Of a DNA stretch of 64,000 nt, positions 33,862-43,446 are shown piece by piece (positions within the stretch are counted from its first letter, which is position 1; every line of letters starts with the position of its first letter). Origin of the DNA: Methylovorus glucosotrophus. GTDB taxonomy: Bacteria > Pseudomonadota > Gammaproteobacteria > Burkholderiales > Methylophilaceae. The translations under genes and the position numbers were made by a program. The notes beneath the pieces were generated by a model that did not search any database, was not told the origin of the DNA, and worked only from the letters and a program-made list of their open reading frames with translations. Where the stretch lies: the NCBI RefSeq assembly GCF_009858335.1, contig NZ_VMSE01000001.1, positions 806,001-870,000 of the forward strand, given 5' to 3'.

Positions 33862-34338
33862 ATGAAGGGTGACAAGAAAGTCGTTGAAATACTGAACAAG
33901 GTGCTCAAGAACGAGCTTACCTCCATCAATCAGTATTTCCTGCATGCTCGCATGTTTCGCAACTGGGGTCTGGAAAAGCTGAATGACTACCAGTACAAGC
34001 AGTCCATACGCGTAATGAAGGAAGCCGACAAGGTAATTGAGCGCGTGCTGTTTCTGGAAGGCCTGCCCAACTTGCAGAACCTCGGCAAATTGCTCATTGG
34101 CGAAGACGTGGTGGAATGCCTGAATGGTGACCTCAAGTACGAAAAGGACATTCAGCGCCCACTGCTGATTGAAGCGATCGCCCTGTGCGAAGAGGTGCAG
34201 GATTATGTCAGCCGCGATTTGCTGCAGGATCTGCTGGAGCACTGCGAGGAAGCGATTGACTGGCTGGAAACCCAGCAAACCCTGATTGCGGATGTGAGCT
34301 TGCCGAATTACCTGCAGGCGCATATCGAATCCGATTAA
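33862..34338 (+). CDS. bfr: Bacterioferritin subunit with haem methionine, lacking the ferroxidase centre
   Basis: The 158-residue protein starts [20 protein letters not shown] and is a clear Bfr. In E. coli numbering Met52 (haem ligand) is present in SIRVMKEAD, but E51 is Val, H54 is Glu, E127 is Cys and H130 is Ala, so the di-iron site is lost. It is the natural partner of the upstream subunit, giving a heteromer with haem from one chain and iron oxidation from the other. Such pairs are known in other proteobacteria. A terminator follows at once. Confidence 0.93.
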   Translation: MKGDKKVVEILNKVLKNELTSINQYFLHARMFRNWGLEKLNDYQYKQSIRVMKEADKVIERVLFLEGLPNLQNLGKLLIGEDVVECLNGDLKYEKDIQRPLLIEAIALCEEVQDYVSRDLLQDLLEHCEEAIDWLETQQTLIADVSLPNYLQAHIESD

Positions 34339-34357
34339 TCCGGTCGATGTCGCAGAA

Positions 34358-34389
34358 TAAAAAAACCGCAGCCCGTCTGCGGTTTTTTT
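34358..34389 (+). terminator. Terminator of the bfr pair
   Basis: CCGCAG (34366-34371) and CTGCGG (34377-34382) form the stem with loop CCCGT, preceded by an A run and followed by seven T residues. It lies 20 bases after the second bfr stop. Confidence 0.92.
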
Positions 34390-34442
34390 ATTGCTCAAAT
34401 ATGTCAGTTACTTGGAACTATATTGACACGCTTTGCTCTATG

Positions 34443-34461
34443 AATGATAATGGTTCTCAAT
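34443..34461 (+). promoter_or_regulatory. Fur-box-like site upstream of bfd
   Basis: AATGATAATGGTTCTCAAT resembles the Fur consensus in its left half (AATGATAAT) and is nearly the same as the site ahead of hmuS (52598-52616). It lies about 36 bases before the bfd ATG. Fur control of bfd is common in proteobacteria. Confidence 0.5.
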
Positions 34462-34496
34462 TTATTTTAACTGATATATAGTCGGCCTAAAATTAT

Positions 34497-34718
34497 ATGT
34501 ATGTATGTGTTTGTCGTGCGGTAACTGAGCGTCAAATTTTTCAAGCAGCCCGTGCCGGGGCAAAAAATCTCAAAGACTTGAAGCGCGAACTGGGCGTTGC
34601 TGCCGAGTGCGGCCGTTGTGCGAGCTGCGCCAAGGATTGCCTGCGCGAGGCACATCAAGAGGCCGCGACTGTCGCCAAGATCATTCCTTTGCATGCGCCG
34701 GGCTTGGGCTACGCTTAA
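34497..34718 (+). CDS. bfd: Bacterioferritin-associated ferredoxin Bfd
   Basis: The 73-residue protein has CVCRAVTERQI and CGRCASCAKDC; the cysteine pattern C-x-C ... C-x2-C matches the BFD-type 2Fe-2S domain. Bfd reduces the iron core of bacterioferritin so iron can be released. Its place just after the bfr pair supports this. A Fur-like site lies upstream, which would raise Bfd when iron is short. No strong Shine-Dalgarno sequence precedes the ATG. Confidence 0.92.
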   Translation: MYVCVCRAVTERQIFQAARAGAKNLKDLKRELGVAAECGRCASCAKDCLREAHQEAATVAKIIPLHAPGLGYA

Positions 34719-34769
34719 CCTAGCATATCGAGATCTCGTCTTTCGACTGATTACATTACCTTTTTCCAT

Positions 34770-34800
34770 GCAAAACGCCAGCTTCAAGCTGGCGTTTTGC
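34770..34800. terminator. Bidirectional terminator between bfd and hmp
   Basis: A perfect 15-base-pair inverted repeat, GCAAAACGCCAGCTT (34770-34784) against AAGCTGGCGTTTTGC (34786-34800), lies between the convergent bfd and hmp genes. A/T runs on both arms let it work in both directions. Confidence 0.88.
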
Positions 34801-34825
34801 ATTCGGCTTGTGAGCCTGTCAAAAA

Positions 34826-36013
34826 TTAAAGCAGGTGCTCCAGTAACTCAGGTCCAAACACTTCCCTGTGCAGGCGTTCAGCGCTCACACCTGCATGCAG
34901 CAGATACTGGCGTTGCTGCTGCATAAATCCGGCCGGCCCGCACAAGTAAAACTCGCCATCCGTCAGAAACGGCTGCCACGCTGCAGTGGGGCGCATTTCA
35001 TCGCCTGACGATATGGCATTCCCCGCCTGGTAAAAGCGCTCGACAATTAAACCGGGCAGTTTGCGTTTTGCAGCTTCCAGTTCGTCTTGCAGAATATGCT
35101 GTTCTGTACCGCGATTGCCATGACAGAACAATATCTGGCGCGTGCTGCCGAGGTCGCGCAAGGTATTCAGAATAGAGAGCATAGGGGTGATGCCTATACC
35201 TGCTGACAGCAATGCGATAGGCTTTGCGGAAGACAAATCCACCTGAAGGTCGCCAAAGGCTTTGCTGGCGTTAATGACATCACCTTCCTTGATATGCGTG
35301 TGCAGCCAGTTGGATACTGTACCCTCCGGTTTTCCAGTATGTTCGGTCTCGCGTTTTACGCTGATACGCCACCATGGCTGTTGCGGCGAATCCGACAGAC
35401 TGTATTGGCGCAACTGACGCTTATCTTCATCCAATTGAGCTTCTACCGTGATGTATTGGCCAGGCAAGAATGCTCCGGGGCTCCTGCCATCTTCGGTTTG
35501 CAAGTAGTAAGACACGATGTCCGCACTTTCCTGTACGCGTCTCACCACCTTGAGTCTGGTGAGTGCACCTGCCTCCGCGCCACTCTGGGCATAGAGTTTC
35601 TTTTCCTCATCAATCAGCAGATTGGCCAGCAGCCAATACGCCTCTCCCCAGGCATCGATCAGGGCGGGAGTGGCGGCATCCCCCAGCACGGTTTTGATAG
35701 CGCCCAGTAGGTGTTCGCCAACAATAGGGTAATGGTCAGGCGTTAATCCCACCGCGGCGTGCTTGTGCACAATACGGCTCACAACGGGGGCAAGGGCATC
35801 GGCATTATCGATATTGGCGGCGTAGGCAAAGACGGCTGCGGCGAGCGATTGCTGCTGCGAGCCATTCGCCTGATTTCCCATATTGAACAGATTGGTCAAC
35901 TCGGGATGCGCGGCAAACATGCTGCGATAAAACGTGGTGGTTATGGCAAGCCCATGCTCGCGAAGTATCGGTACGCTGGCGTCAATATAGGGTCTGGCGG
36001 TCGCTGAAAGCAT
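34826..36013 (-). CDS. hmp: Flavohaemoprotein nitric oxide dioxygenase Hmp
   Basis: Hmp oxidises nitric oxide to nitrate using oxygen and NADH. Residues 1-140 are a globin (SATARPYIDASVPILREHG, proximal His in VHKHAAVGL), followed by an FAD domain (YSLSDSP as RQYSLSDSPQ, with VSNWLHTH) and an NAD domain (LLSAGIGITPMLSILN, CGPAGFMQ). The preferred start is the ATG at 36013, five bases after AAGGAG; an ATG at 36016 and a GTG at 36019 are too close to it. nsrR lies upstream on the same strand with a terminator between. Confidence 0.95.
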   Translation of the reverse strand: MLSATARPYIDASVPILREHGLAITTTFYRSMFAAHPELTNLFNMGNQANGSQQQSLAAAVFAYAANIDNADALAPVVSRIVHKHAAVGLTPDHYPIVGEHLLGAIKTVLGDAATPALIDAWGEAYWLLANLLIDEEKKLYAQSGAEAGALTRLKVVRRVQESADIVSYYLQTEDGRSPGAFLPGQYITVEAQLDEDKRQLRQYSLSDSPQQPWWRISVKRETEHTGKPEGTVSNWLHTHIKEGDVINASKAFGDLQVDLSSAKPIALLSAGIGITPMLSILNTLRDLGSTRQILFCHGNRGTEQHILQDELEAAKRKLPGLIVERFYQAGNAISSGDEMRPTAAWQPFLTDGEFYLCGPAGFMQQQRQYLLHAGVSAERLHREVFGPELLEHLL

Positions 36014-36027
36014 CATCACTCCTTATG

Positions 36028-36047
36028 TTGTATTTAATATGAAACAA
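36028..36047 (-). promoter_or_regulatory. Possible NsrR site in the hmp promoter region
   Basis: TTGTATTTAATATGAAACAA is an imperfect inverted repeat 15 bases before the hmp start. It shares the TTGT...ACAA ends with the better palindrome before nsrR. NsrR control of hmp is well known in proteobacteria; this particular site is an eyeball call. Confidence 0.35.
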
Positions 36048-36056
36048 TATGGCTAT

Positions 36057-36077
36057 AAAAAAACCGGGATATCCCGG
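36057..36077 (-). terminator. Terminator after nsrR
   Basis: CCGGGATATCCCGG (36064-36077) is a perfect 14-base palindrome followed on the minus strand by seven T residues (36063-36057). It lies 18 bases after the nsrR stop and should uncouple nsrR from hmp. Confidence 0.75.
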
Positions 36078-36094
36078 GGTACTGGTCCATGTAC

Positions 36095-36547
36095 TTATGC
36101 CGTCATGGTTTGAAGGTGTTTCTGTTGCAGGCGTACGATAATTTCACTGGTATGTTTGGGGGTGACGTCCGCCAGTGTGTAGTTGTCCAGATGCCGGTAA
36201 AAGACATCCAGGCTTTCATCCAGCACCCCCTTCAGGCCGCAACTGCCGGCCAAAGGGCAGGCCGGTTGTGCACAATCCACCAGGGATTGTTTTCCTTCCA
36301 GGGTGCGCACTACCAATCCCAATGACAGGTTGGCGGGATCCATGCCCAGGCGCAAACCGCCCCCTGGGCCGCGCGTTGCCTGTATCCAGCCGGTCTTGTT
36401 GAGGAAAGTCACGACTTTGATAAGGTGGTTGCGCGGCACATTCAACTGCTGGGCCAGCTCGGTAATGGAAACCATGCGCGTATGCGTGCTCTGAGACACA
36501 TACATGAGTGCCCGCAAGCCAAGATCGGTGAATTTAGTCAGTTGCAT
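36095..36547 (-). CDS. nsrR: Rrf2-family nitric oxide-sensing repressor NsrR
   Basis: The 150-residue protein begins MQLTKFTDLGLRALMYV, has a winged-helix with SITELAQQLNVPRNHLIKVV, and a cluster-binding loop with Cys92, Cys97 and Cys103 spaced C-x4-C-x5-C exactly as in NsrR. Nitric oxide damages the iron-sulfur cluster and relieves repression. hmp, the classic target, is next downstream. I start at the ATG at 36547; the frame extends to 36586, through the operator-like palindrome. Confidence 0.93.
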   Translation of the reverse strand: MQLTKFTDLGLRALMYVSQSTHTRMVSITELAQQLNVPRNHLIKVVTFLNKTGWIQATRGPGGGLRLGMDPANLSLGLVVRTLEGKQSLVDCAQPACPLAGSCGLKGVLDESLDVFYRHLDNYTLADVTPKHTSEIIVRLQQKHLQTMTA

Positions 36548-36562
36548 GAGCGGCATCATAAT

Positions 36563-36587
36563 ATTGTTGCTTTTAAATTGCAACAAT
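36563..36587 (-). promoter_or_regulatory. NsrR-like operator ahead of nsrR
   Basis: ATTGTTGC (36563-36570) and GCAACAAT (36580-36587) are perfect complements around TTTTAAATT. The core TTGC-N9-GCAA with a TTTAAA centre resembles published NsrR operators. It begins 16 bases before the nsrR ATG, so autorepression is likely. Confidence 0.55.
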
Positions 36588-36601
36588 TGAATGCGGAGAT
36601 A

Positions 36602-37312
36602 TTAATCGATGCGGTGCAGTTGCCGCGAAAGTTGCCGTAACTCAGCTTCGGCATCGCGGTAGCTGGGGTACAGTCGCCCGACAATCGCCCAGAAACGGGC
36701 AGAGTGGTTCATTTCCTTGAGATGCGCCAATTCATGCGCAATCACATACTGGATGATATGCGGCGGTGCTTGAATTAGCCGCCAGTTCAGCCGGATTTCA
36801 CCTTTGGAATTGCAACTTCCCCAGCGACTGCGCGCGCTGGACAAGGCAATCGGCGGCATGGGCAGGCCCAGTTTCTGCACCAGCAATTCTGTACGGCGGG
36901 TGAAATCGACCAGTGCCTGCTGTTTATACCACTGAGTGACACGGCGCTTGATCATGCTGGTATCGCTGATGTCCGTGAGGCGGACGTCCATGCGGCTGCC
37001 ATCGCAACTGATCGCACGATTGCGGCTATCTACGGCAAGGTAAAGCGGCAGGCTGTTGCCCAGCAGCCATAGCGTTTCGCCGTTTTGCCAGCTCAGGGCG
37101 GGGACTTTGGCGGCGGCCTGCTGCTGAACTTTTTGCTGTATCCAGTCACGTTTGCTGTAAAGCAGGGCTTCAAGTTCGCGCAGGCTGAGTCGCTGCGGAA
37201 TAGAGACAACCAGGCCCTGCTCGCTGATACGGAGCCCGATGGAGCGCCGCTTGCTGCTGCGCTTCAGTTCATATGGCAAGCGAGTGCCATCCGCCAATGC
37301 AAGTTCAGGCAT
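36602..37312 (-). CDS. YgjP-type zinc metallopeptidase (SprT-like)
   Basis: The 236-residue protein carries ARSRWGSCNSKGEIRLNWRL and VIAHELAHLKEMNHSARFWA, with the zinc motif HELAH and a downstream third His, typical of the YgjP/DUF45 group. The N-terminal half includes RRSIGLRISEQGLVVSIP and YSKRDWIQQKV. Substrates are unknown for the family. It overlaps the end of plsC by eight bases and is the last gene of a leftward glyQ-glyS-gmhB-plsC-ygjP run. Confidence 0.86.
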   Translation of the reverse strand: MPELALADGTRLPYELKRSSKRRSIGLRISEQGLVVSIPQRLSLRELEALLYSKRDWIQQKVQQQAAAKVPALSWQNGETLWLLGNSLPLYLAVDSRNRAISCDGSRMDVRLTDISDTSMIKRRVTQWYKQQALVDFTRRTELLVQKLGLPMPPIALSSARSRWGSCNSKGEIRLNWRLIQAPPHIIQYVIAHELAHLKEMNHSARFWAIVGRLYPSYRDAEAELRQLSRQLHRID

Positions 37313-38021
37313 TGCTGGCAGGCAGCTCCGTCATGGCGGATTCTATCCAGGCTTCTACGCGCTGGTTCAACTCGTCAGGTTTCAAGCCTGCACTGGCAAT
37401 GGCCGGGCCAATGTGAACAGTAATGGTGCCAGGCTTTTTTAGAAAGGAGTTCTTGGGCCACAGCGTGCCCGCATTGTGCGAAACAGGCACCACATTGCTT
37501 TGCGTATGCGTCGCCAGCCAGGCCCCGCCTATATGGTATTTGCCCTTGGTGCCCGGGGCCATGCGCGTGCCCTCGGGGAAAATCACTACCCAGAAGCCTT
37601 TTTTCAGCCTGTCCTTGCCCTGCGCTACCATTTGTTTGAGCGCTTCGCGACCGGCCGAGCGGTTGATGGCAATCGGCGACGTCATGGCAAGGCCCCAGCC
37701 GAAGAACGGAATCCACAACAGCTCGCGTTTCAGCACCCAGACCTGCGGGGGGAATATCTGCTGAAAGGCCAGCGTTTCCCACGCTGACTGGTGTTTGGCA
37801 AGAATGATACTGGGGGTAGTGGGGATGTTTTCCTGACCGATGATGCGATAACGGATGCCGCAAGTAACGCGCAGCCACCAGAGCATGCTGCGAGCCCAGC
37901 CCGAGATGATCTGATAGCGCCAGATGGGCGGAAATGGGAAAGTCAGGATGGCGATGAAGGCATAGATGGGCGTCAGCAGCCACATGCCCAGGGTATAAAG
38001 TAAGGAGCGCAGAACGAGCAT
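37305..38021 (-). CDS. plsC: 1-acyl-sn-glycerol-3-phosphate acyltransferase PlsC
   Basis: The 238-residue membrane enzyme acylates lysophosphatidic acid. Its first catalytic block reads LAKHQSAWETLAFQ, so the H-x4-D motif is H-x4-E here; FFGWGLAMTSPIAINRS and FPEGTRMAPG match blocks 2 and 3. One or two N-terminal helices (LGMWLLTPIYAFIAILTFPF) anchor it. It begins directly after gmhB with no gap. Confidence 0.92.
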   Translation of the reverse strand: MLVLRSLLYTLGMWLLTPIYAFIAILTFPFPPIWRYQIISGWARSMLWWLRVTCGIRYRIIGQENIPTTPSIILAKHQSAWETLAFQQIFPPQVWVLKRELLWIPFFGWGLAMTSPIAINRSAGREALKQMVAQGKDRLKKGFWVVIFPEGTRMAPGTKGKYHIGGAWLATHTQSNVVPVSHNAGTLWPKNSFLKKPGTITVHIGPAIASAGLKPDELNQRVEAWIESAMTELPASNA

Positions 38022-38564
38022 TTATTTGTCTTCAGCGATGATGCGTTGAACCGCCTCGGCCAGGTCCGCGCAAATCCAGGTGTTTTCGGGCAGACCGCCA
38101 GCTTGCAATGTAGCTTCGCCCTTGCCAGTGCGGACCAGAATGGGCTGGCAGCCGCATGCCACACCAGCTTGCAGATCGCGCAGGGAGTCGCCTACGCATG
38201 CCACACCTTTTAGATCCATGCCAAAGCGACGGCCGATTTCCTCCAGCATGCCAGCTTTTGGCTTGCGGCAATCGCACTTGGCTTCCGCCGCATGCGGGCA
38301 ATAAAACAAGGCATCAATGCGGCCGCCCAGCTGGCTGAGGCTGCGGTGCATTTTGTCGTGAATGGCATTGAGGGTGGCCATATCAAACAAGCCACGCCCA
38401 ATGCCGGACTGGTTGGTGGCCAGTGCGACGCGGAATCCGCTCTGGTTCAGCAGCGCAATGGCTTCCAGGCTGCCCGCAATGGGTACCCACTCATTGGGGC
38501 TTTTGATGAAGTGCGGGGAGTCGTGATTGATGACACCATCGCGGTCCAGGATCACCAGCTTCAT
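38022..38564 (-). CDS. gmhB: D-glycero-D-manno-heptose 1,7-bisphosphate phosphatase GmhB
   Basis: GmhB removes the 7-phosphate in ADP-heptose synthesis for lipopolysaccharide. The 180-residue HAD protein has the nucleophile block LDRDGVINHDSP, the zinc-binding CPHAAEAKCDCRKPKAG and GDSLRDLQAGVACG. The length fits. It starts two bases after the glyS stop. Confidence 0.94.
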   Translation of the reverse strand: MKLVILDRDGVINHDSPHFIKSPNEWVPIAGSLEAIALLNQSGFRVALATNQSGIGRGLFDMATLNAIHDKMHRSLSQLGGRIDALFYCPHAAEAKCDCRKPKAGMLEEIGRRFGMDLKGVACVGDSLRDLQAGVACGCQPILVRTGKGEATLQAGGLPENTWICADLAEAVQRIIAEDK

Positions 38565-38566
38565 GA

Positions 38567-40726
38567 TCAGCCTGCCAGTCTGGACAGGTCGGCGACGCGG
38601 TTCATGGCCTGGTGCAAGCTGGCCAGCAAGCCAAGACGATTGGCCTTCAGCGCTGGGTCTTCTGCATTCACCATCACACCATCAAAAAACGCATCGACGG
38701 GCGTTCTCAAGGCGGCCAATGCCTGCAATGATGCACGGTAATCCCCGGCGGCAAAGGCGGCATCTGCCTGCGGCGTAACACTGGCCAGTGCTTGCGCCAA
38801 GGCCTGCTCGGCAGGCTCGACAAGCAGTGATTGATTAATGCTGGCTTGCACATCGCCTTCCGCTTTTTTCAGGATATTGCCAACGCGCTTGTTGGCAGCG
38901 GCCAGGCTTTCGGCTTCGGGCAGGGCCGCAAACGCTCTTACAGCTTCCAGGCGCTTGGCAATATCGGATAACTGCTGTGGCTCAAGCGCCAGCACGGCAT
39001 CGACCTCCTGCACGCTATAGCCTTGTTCACGCAGGCTGCCAGAGAGGCGGTCGTAAATAAAGCCAGCAAGGATCGAAGGAGTCTCTGGGGCGAAGAATGT
39101 TGTCGAGCTTGCCCCATTATTTTGAGTAATATTTTGTAGGGCATCAACGCCTACAAGTTGATCATAAGCAATAGTTAAAAGCTCATTCAGTTTGAGAGGC
39201 AGGTTTGTTTCAATCAGTAATCGTATTACACCTAACGCATGCCGACGTAATGCAAAAGGATCTTTATCACCTGTGGGTTTTTCACCAATACCAATCAACC
39301 CGACAAGCGTTTCCAGCTTGTCCGCCAGCGCCACCACCACGCCTACCTGATTGCGCGGCAATTCATCGCCAGCAAAACGGGGCTTGTAGTGGTCTTCAAT
39401 CGCGTAGGCAACATCATTGTCCAGCCCTTCATGCTGCGCATAGTAGCGTCCCATGATGCCTTGCAACTCGGGGAATTCACCCACCATGTCCGTTACCAGA
39501 TCGGCCTTGGCGAGGCGTGCTGCCTGCGCGGCCTTGCTTGCCAGTGCGTCACCGCCCAGTTGCTGGCCGATGGCGCTGGCAATGCTGGCAACGCGGGTAG
39601 TGCGCTGGCCTTGCGAGCCCAGCTTGTTGTGGTAAACCACTTTATCCAGCGAAGCCAGACGGCTTTCCAGGGTTTTCTTGCGATCCTGGTCAAAAAAGAA
39701 CTTGGCGTCGGCCAGACGTGGGCGTACTACGCGCTCATTGCCGCCGATGACGGCGCTGGCATCCTCCGGTGAAATATTGGAGACGATCAGGAATTTGTTG
39801 CTCAGCTGACCATCTGCACTCAGCAGCGGGAAGTACTTCTGGTTGGCTTTCATGGTCAGAATCAGGCATTCCTGCGGTACTTGCAGGAATTCGTCTTCAA
39901 ACTGGCCCAGCAAGACATTGGGGCGCTCTACCAGCGCGGTCACCTCATCCAGCAAGGCTTCATCCTGGATGGGAGTTAACTGGGGACCGGCCTTGGCGGC
40001 AGCGGCTGTTAGCTGGCGAACGATCTCGGCGCGACGCTCAGCAAAGCTGGCAATCACGGCGCCCTCAGTGTGCAGTTGCTCGGCGTAGTGGTCTGCATGA
40101 CGCAGCGTCACCGGGCTGACCTTGGCTTCAAAGCGGTGGCCTTGCGTGGTGTTGCCAGACTGCAAGCCGAGCACGCTGGCCGGGATGACTTCACTGCCAT
40201 GCAGCGCCACCAGGCCATGGGCGGGACGTACAAAATTGACGCTGGTCCAGCCATCTTGCAGCTGGTAGGTCATCACCTTGGGGATAGGCAGCTTGGCAAG
40301 CGCTTCGTCCAGCGCTTTCTGCAGACCTTCGCTCAGGGGCGCGCCCGCGGCAGTGCCTTCCAGAAACAGAATGTCTGCCTTGCCGTCGTGCTCACGCTTG
40401 AGCTGGCTGACAGCAGATTCATCCGCGCCCAGTGCGGTCAGTTTTTTTAGCAGCGCGGGCGTGGCCTTGCCGTTGGCGTCCAAGCCTACTGTGGCAGGCA
40501 TCAGTTTGTGGGACAAGGACTTGTCTGCTGCCTTGGCGACCACATCGCTGATATGCGCCGCCAGGCGCCGCGGCGAGGCATAGGCCGTGACCTGCGATGT
40601 CTCGCTGGTCAAGCCCTGCGATTTCAGTACCTCGAACAGGGTGGTGGAGAATGCGTCACCCAGCTTGTTAAGGGCCTTGGGTGGGAGTTCTTCTACAAAC
40701 AATTCAACTAACAGATTCTGCTTCAT
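38567..40726 (-). CDS. glyS: Glycine--tRNA ligase beta subunit GlyS
   Basis: The 719-residue protein begins [20 protein letters not shown] and contains [43 protein letters not shown] and [18 protein letters not shown], all hallmarks of GlyS. It binds tRNA-Gly in the tetrameric enzyme. A C-terminal anticodon-binding DALR-like region follows residue 580. Its ATG overlaps the glyQ stop by four bases. Confidence 0.97.
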   Translation of the reverse strand: MKQNLLVELFVEELPPKALNKLGDAFSTTLFEVLKSQGLTSETSQVTAYASPRRLAAHISDVVAKAADKSLSHKLMPATVGLDANGKATPALLKKLTALGADESAVSQLKREHDGKADILFLEGTAAGAPLSEGLQKALDEALAKLPIPKVMTYQLQDGWTSVNFVRPAHGLVALHGSEVIPASVLGLQSGNTTQGHRFEAKVSPVTLRHADHYAEQLHTEGAVIASFAERRAEIVRQLTAAAAKAGPQLTPIQDEALLDEVTALVERPNVLLGQFEDEFLQVPQECLILTMKANQKYFPLLSADGQLSNKFLIVSNISPEDASAVIGGNERVVRPRLADAKFFFDQDRKKTLESRLASLDKVVYHNKLGSQGQRTTRVASIASAIGQQLGGDALASKAAQAARLAKADLVTDMVGEFPELQGIMGRYYAQHEGLDNDVAYAIEDHYKPRFAGDELPRNQVGVVVALADKLETLVGLIGIGEKPTGDKDPFALRRHALGVIRLLIETNLPLKLNELLTIAYDQLVGVDALQNITQNNGASSTTFFAPETPSILAGFIYDRLSGSLREQGYSVQEVDAVLALEPQQLSDIAKRLEAVRAFAALPEAESLAAANKRVGNILKKAEGDVQASINQSLLVEPAEQALAQALASVTPQADAAFAAGDYRASLQALAALRTPVDAFFDGVMVNAEDPALKANRLGLLASLHQAMNRVADLSRLAG

Positions 40727-41661
40727 GCGGCGGCCTTCTTATCCAACTGTGCCAATACTTCATCTGCCCATGCTTTTGGGGCCATGGGGAAGCCGAGGCG
40801 GGCGCGGCTATCCAGGTAACTTGCGGCGACAGCACGGGCGAGATTGCGGATGCGGCCGATGTACGCAGCGCGCTCCGTGACCGAAATGGCCCCACGCGCA
40901 TCCAGCAGGTTAAAGGTATGGGCGGCTTTTAGCACTTGCTCGTAGGCGGGCAGCGCCAATTGATGTTCCATCAGATGTTGCGCCTGCTTCTCGTGGGCGT
41001 TGAACGCGGTGAACAGGAAGTCGGCATCGCTGTGCTCAAAGTTGTAAGTCGATTGCTCGACTTCGTTTTGTTTGAACACGTCGCCATAAGACAGGTCGCG
41101 GGCACCATGCAGGCCTTTGGCATAGACCAGGTCATACACGTTTTCCACGCCTTGCAGATACATGGCGAGACGCTCCAGACCATAGGTGATTTCACCCGTG
41201 ATCGGTTTGCAGTTGATGCCTCCGACTTGCTGGAAGTAGGTGAATTGCGTCACCTCCATGCCATTCAGCCAGACTTCCCAGCCCAGGCCCCAGGCGCCCA
41301 GTGTCGGGTTTTCCCAGTCATCTTCCACAAAACGGATGTCGTTTTTCTTGAGATCGAAACCGAGGGCTTCCAGCGAGCCCAGGTAAAGCTCCAGAATATT
41401 GTCAGGTGCAGGTTTAAGCACGACCTGGAACTGATAGTAATGCTGCAGGCGGTTCGGGTTTTCACCATAGCGGCCATCCTTGGGGCGGCGGCTGGGCTGA
41501 ACATAGGCGGCTTTCCAGGGCTCAGGGCCCAGGGCGCGCAGGAAGGTGGCCGTATGCGAGGTGCCCGCGCCGACTTCCATGTCGTAAGGTTGCAGCAAGG
41601 CGCAGCCCTGGGCATCCCAGTATTGCTGCAGCTTGAGAATAATCTGTTGAAATGTCAGCAT
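40723..41661 (-). CDS. glyQ: Glycine--tRNA ligase alpha subunit GlyQ
   Basis: GlyQ is the catalytic class II aminoacyl-tRNA synthetase chain. The 312-residue protein has [58 protein letters not shown] and the [20 protein letters not shown] block, all strongly conserved in the family. It is the first gene of the glyQ-glyS-gmhB-plsC-ygjP run. lnt ends 119 bases upstream on the same strand. Confidence 0.97.
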   Translation of the reverse strand: MLTFQQIILKLQQYWDAQGCALLQPYDMEVGAGTSHTATFLRALGPEPWKAAYVQPSRRPKDGRYGENPNRLQHYYQFQVVLKPAPDNILELYLGSLEALGFDLKKNDIRFVEDDWENPTLGAWGLGWEVWLNGMEVTQFTYFQQVGGINCKPITGEITYGLERLAMYLQGVENVYDLVYAKGLHGARDLSYGDVFKQNEVEQSTYNFEHSDADFLFTAFNAHEKQAQHLMEHQLALPAYEQVLKAAHTFNLLDARGAISVTERAAYIGRIRNLARAVAASYLDSRARLGFPMAPKAWADEVLAQLDKKAAA

Positions 41662-41780
41662 ATTTCCATTTCTGAATCTTGGTGAATGATCCGGCAGCCA
41701 GCGGGCTGCCAGACAGTGTTGGCCGGGCCGATTTTCATGGTGTTTTAACGGCCTGCATGCAAGGCAAATAACCGCTAATT

Positions 41781-43262
41781 CTACTTGGTTTTACGGCCCC
41801 ACAAAAGAGCGAGACTGCCCGCCAGCAGGATGAGCAAGGGCCAGTTGCCAAAGCGCACATAAGGCGTGGTGCCCACGTAAGCTTGCGCCTCGCCCTCAAG
41901 TGTCGTGGCGATAAAGTGCGGCGCATGTGCCAGCACCTCGCCCTTGGGGTTGATAATGGCGGTGGCGCCGGTATTGGTACTGCGCAGCATCATGCGCGCC
42001 GTTTCTATTGCCCGCATCTGGGAGAACTGCAAATGCTGGTAGGCCGCAATGGATTCGCCATACCAGGCGTCATTGCTGGTATTCACCAGCACGCTGGCCT
42101 GTGGCAGCTGGCGGATGATTTCTTCACCAAACACATCTTCGTAGCAGATATTGACTGCCACGCGCTGCCCGGCGACCTGCATGGGTTGCTGATCCAGCCC
42201 GCCACGGGCCACATCCGCCAGTGGCATATTGAGCCAGTCGCGGTAGATCCAGCCGAATACCCGCTTCAGGGGAATGAACTCGCCAAATGGCACCAGGTGC
42301 GATTTGCGGTAAAACTGGGTATCGGCACTGCCTACGCTCATCATGCTGTTGTAGTACTGCTCGTGCTCGTATTCCACCACCCCGATGAGAATATCGCCGC
42401 CATTGGTCTGGGCATGCTTTTTCAGGCCATCAAGGTAGTTTTGCGGGACTTGCTGCAGCAAAACGGATAAGGCAGTTTCCGGCAGGATGATGAGTCTGGC
42501 CTGGCTCGCCAGCGCCATATCGTAATACTGGCGCATGCTGCGCAGCACTTCTTCTTCGTTCCATTTTTTATCTTGCGACACATTGCCTTGCAGCAAGGCG
42601 ATACTGACCGGCTCACCTTCAGGCTGACTCCATTCGATCTGTTTCAAGGCCCAGCCGCAGCCTATCAGTACGACCATTAAAACGACGCCTGGGCGCCTGC
42701 GGGGCGGATGCAAGTACACGCTAACCAGCAGGCTGGCCAGCAGCGCTACCACCAGCGATACGCCATACGCGCCGATAATCGGCGCATAACCTGCCAGCGG
42801 ACTGTCGGGTACTTGCGTATAGCCTATGCTCAGCCATGGGAAGCCGGTGAATATCCAGCTTCTTACCCATTCAGAAAGCGCCCATAGCAAGGGTAGCGCG
42901 ATCAGCACTTGGTGCGTAGGTCGACTGCGCGCGAGCGCGGCGACGATTGCCGGGAAAAGTGCCAGGAACGCACAAAGCAGGAACGTCGCCAGCCCGGCCA
43001 TCCAGAACGGCATGCCGCCAAAATCATGCAGGCTGATGTAGATCCAGTAAATGCCAGCGCCAAACAATCCCAGGCCGTAGGTGAATCCCAGCCATGCGGC
43101 CTGTCGACCATGTGCCGCGGTGGTTACCAGGTAGAAAAATCCGGCGAGTGACAATACACCAGCCGGGTAAATATAAAAGGGAGCAAAGCCGATGACGGTA
43201 GATGCGCCTAGCAGGATGGCCAGCACATGTCTGGCCCATAAGGGCTTGAATAGGGTAAGCAA
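41781..43262 (-). CDS. lnt: Apolipoprotein N-acyltransferase Lnt
   Basis: Lnt adds the third acyl chain to lipoproteins in the inner membrane. The 493-residue protein has six or seven N-terminal helices and a nitrilase-like periplasmic domain with the catalytic Glu in [11 protein letters not shown], Lys in [13 protein letters not shown] and Cys in [11 protein letters not shown]. The start codon appears to be TTG at 43262; no ATG occurs near the family N-terminus ([14 protein letters not shown]) and no good ribosome site is visible. It is divergent from mscL. Confidence 0.94.
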   Translation of the reverse strand: MLTLFKPLWARHVLAILLGASTVIGFAPFYIYPAGVLSLAGFFYLVTTAAHGRQAAWLGFTYGLGLFGAGIYWIYISLHDFGGMPFWMAGLATFLLCAFLALFPAIVAALARSRPTHQVLIALPLLWALSEWVRSWIFTGFPWLSIGYTQVPDSPLAGYAPIIGAYGVSLVVALLASLLVSVYLHPPRRRPGVVLMVVLIGCGWALKQIEWSQPEGEPVSIALLQGNVSQDKKWNEEEVLRSMRQYYDMALASQARLIILPETALSVLLQQVPQNYLDGLKKHAQTNGGDILIGVVEYEHEQYYNSMMSVGSADTQFYRKSHLVPFGEFIPLKRVFGWIYRDWLNMPLADVARGGLDQQPMQVAGQRVAVNICYEDVFGEEIIRQLPQASVLVNTSNDAWYGESIAAYQHLQFSQMRAIETARMMLRSTNTGATAIINPKGEVLAHAPHFIATTLEGEAQAYVGTTPYVRFGNWPLLILLAGSLALLWGRKTK

Positions 43263-43446
43263 AGTCGTGAGTGCAGAGAGATGAAATTGGCTGCCAGTAT
43301 ACCTGATGGCGGACGGCTGAACCGGCAGCAGGAAGCTGAATTATCTGGTGCCGTCTGGTTGACAGCTCACCGTGGCAGCCCCTATATTCGAGTCAAAGAG
43401 CAGTCAAAAACATCCCTTTTCATATTCACAACAGGAGAAATCACGC

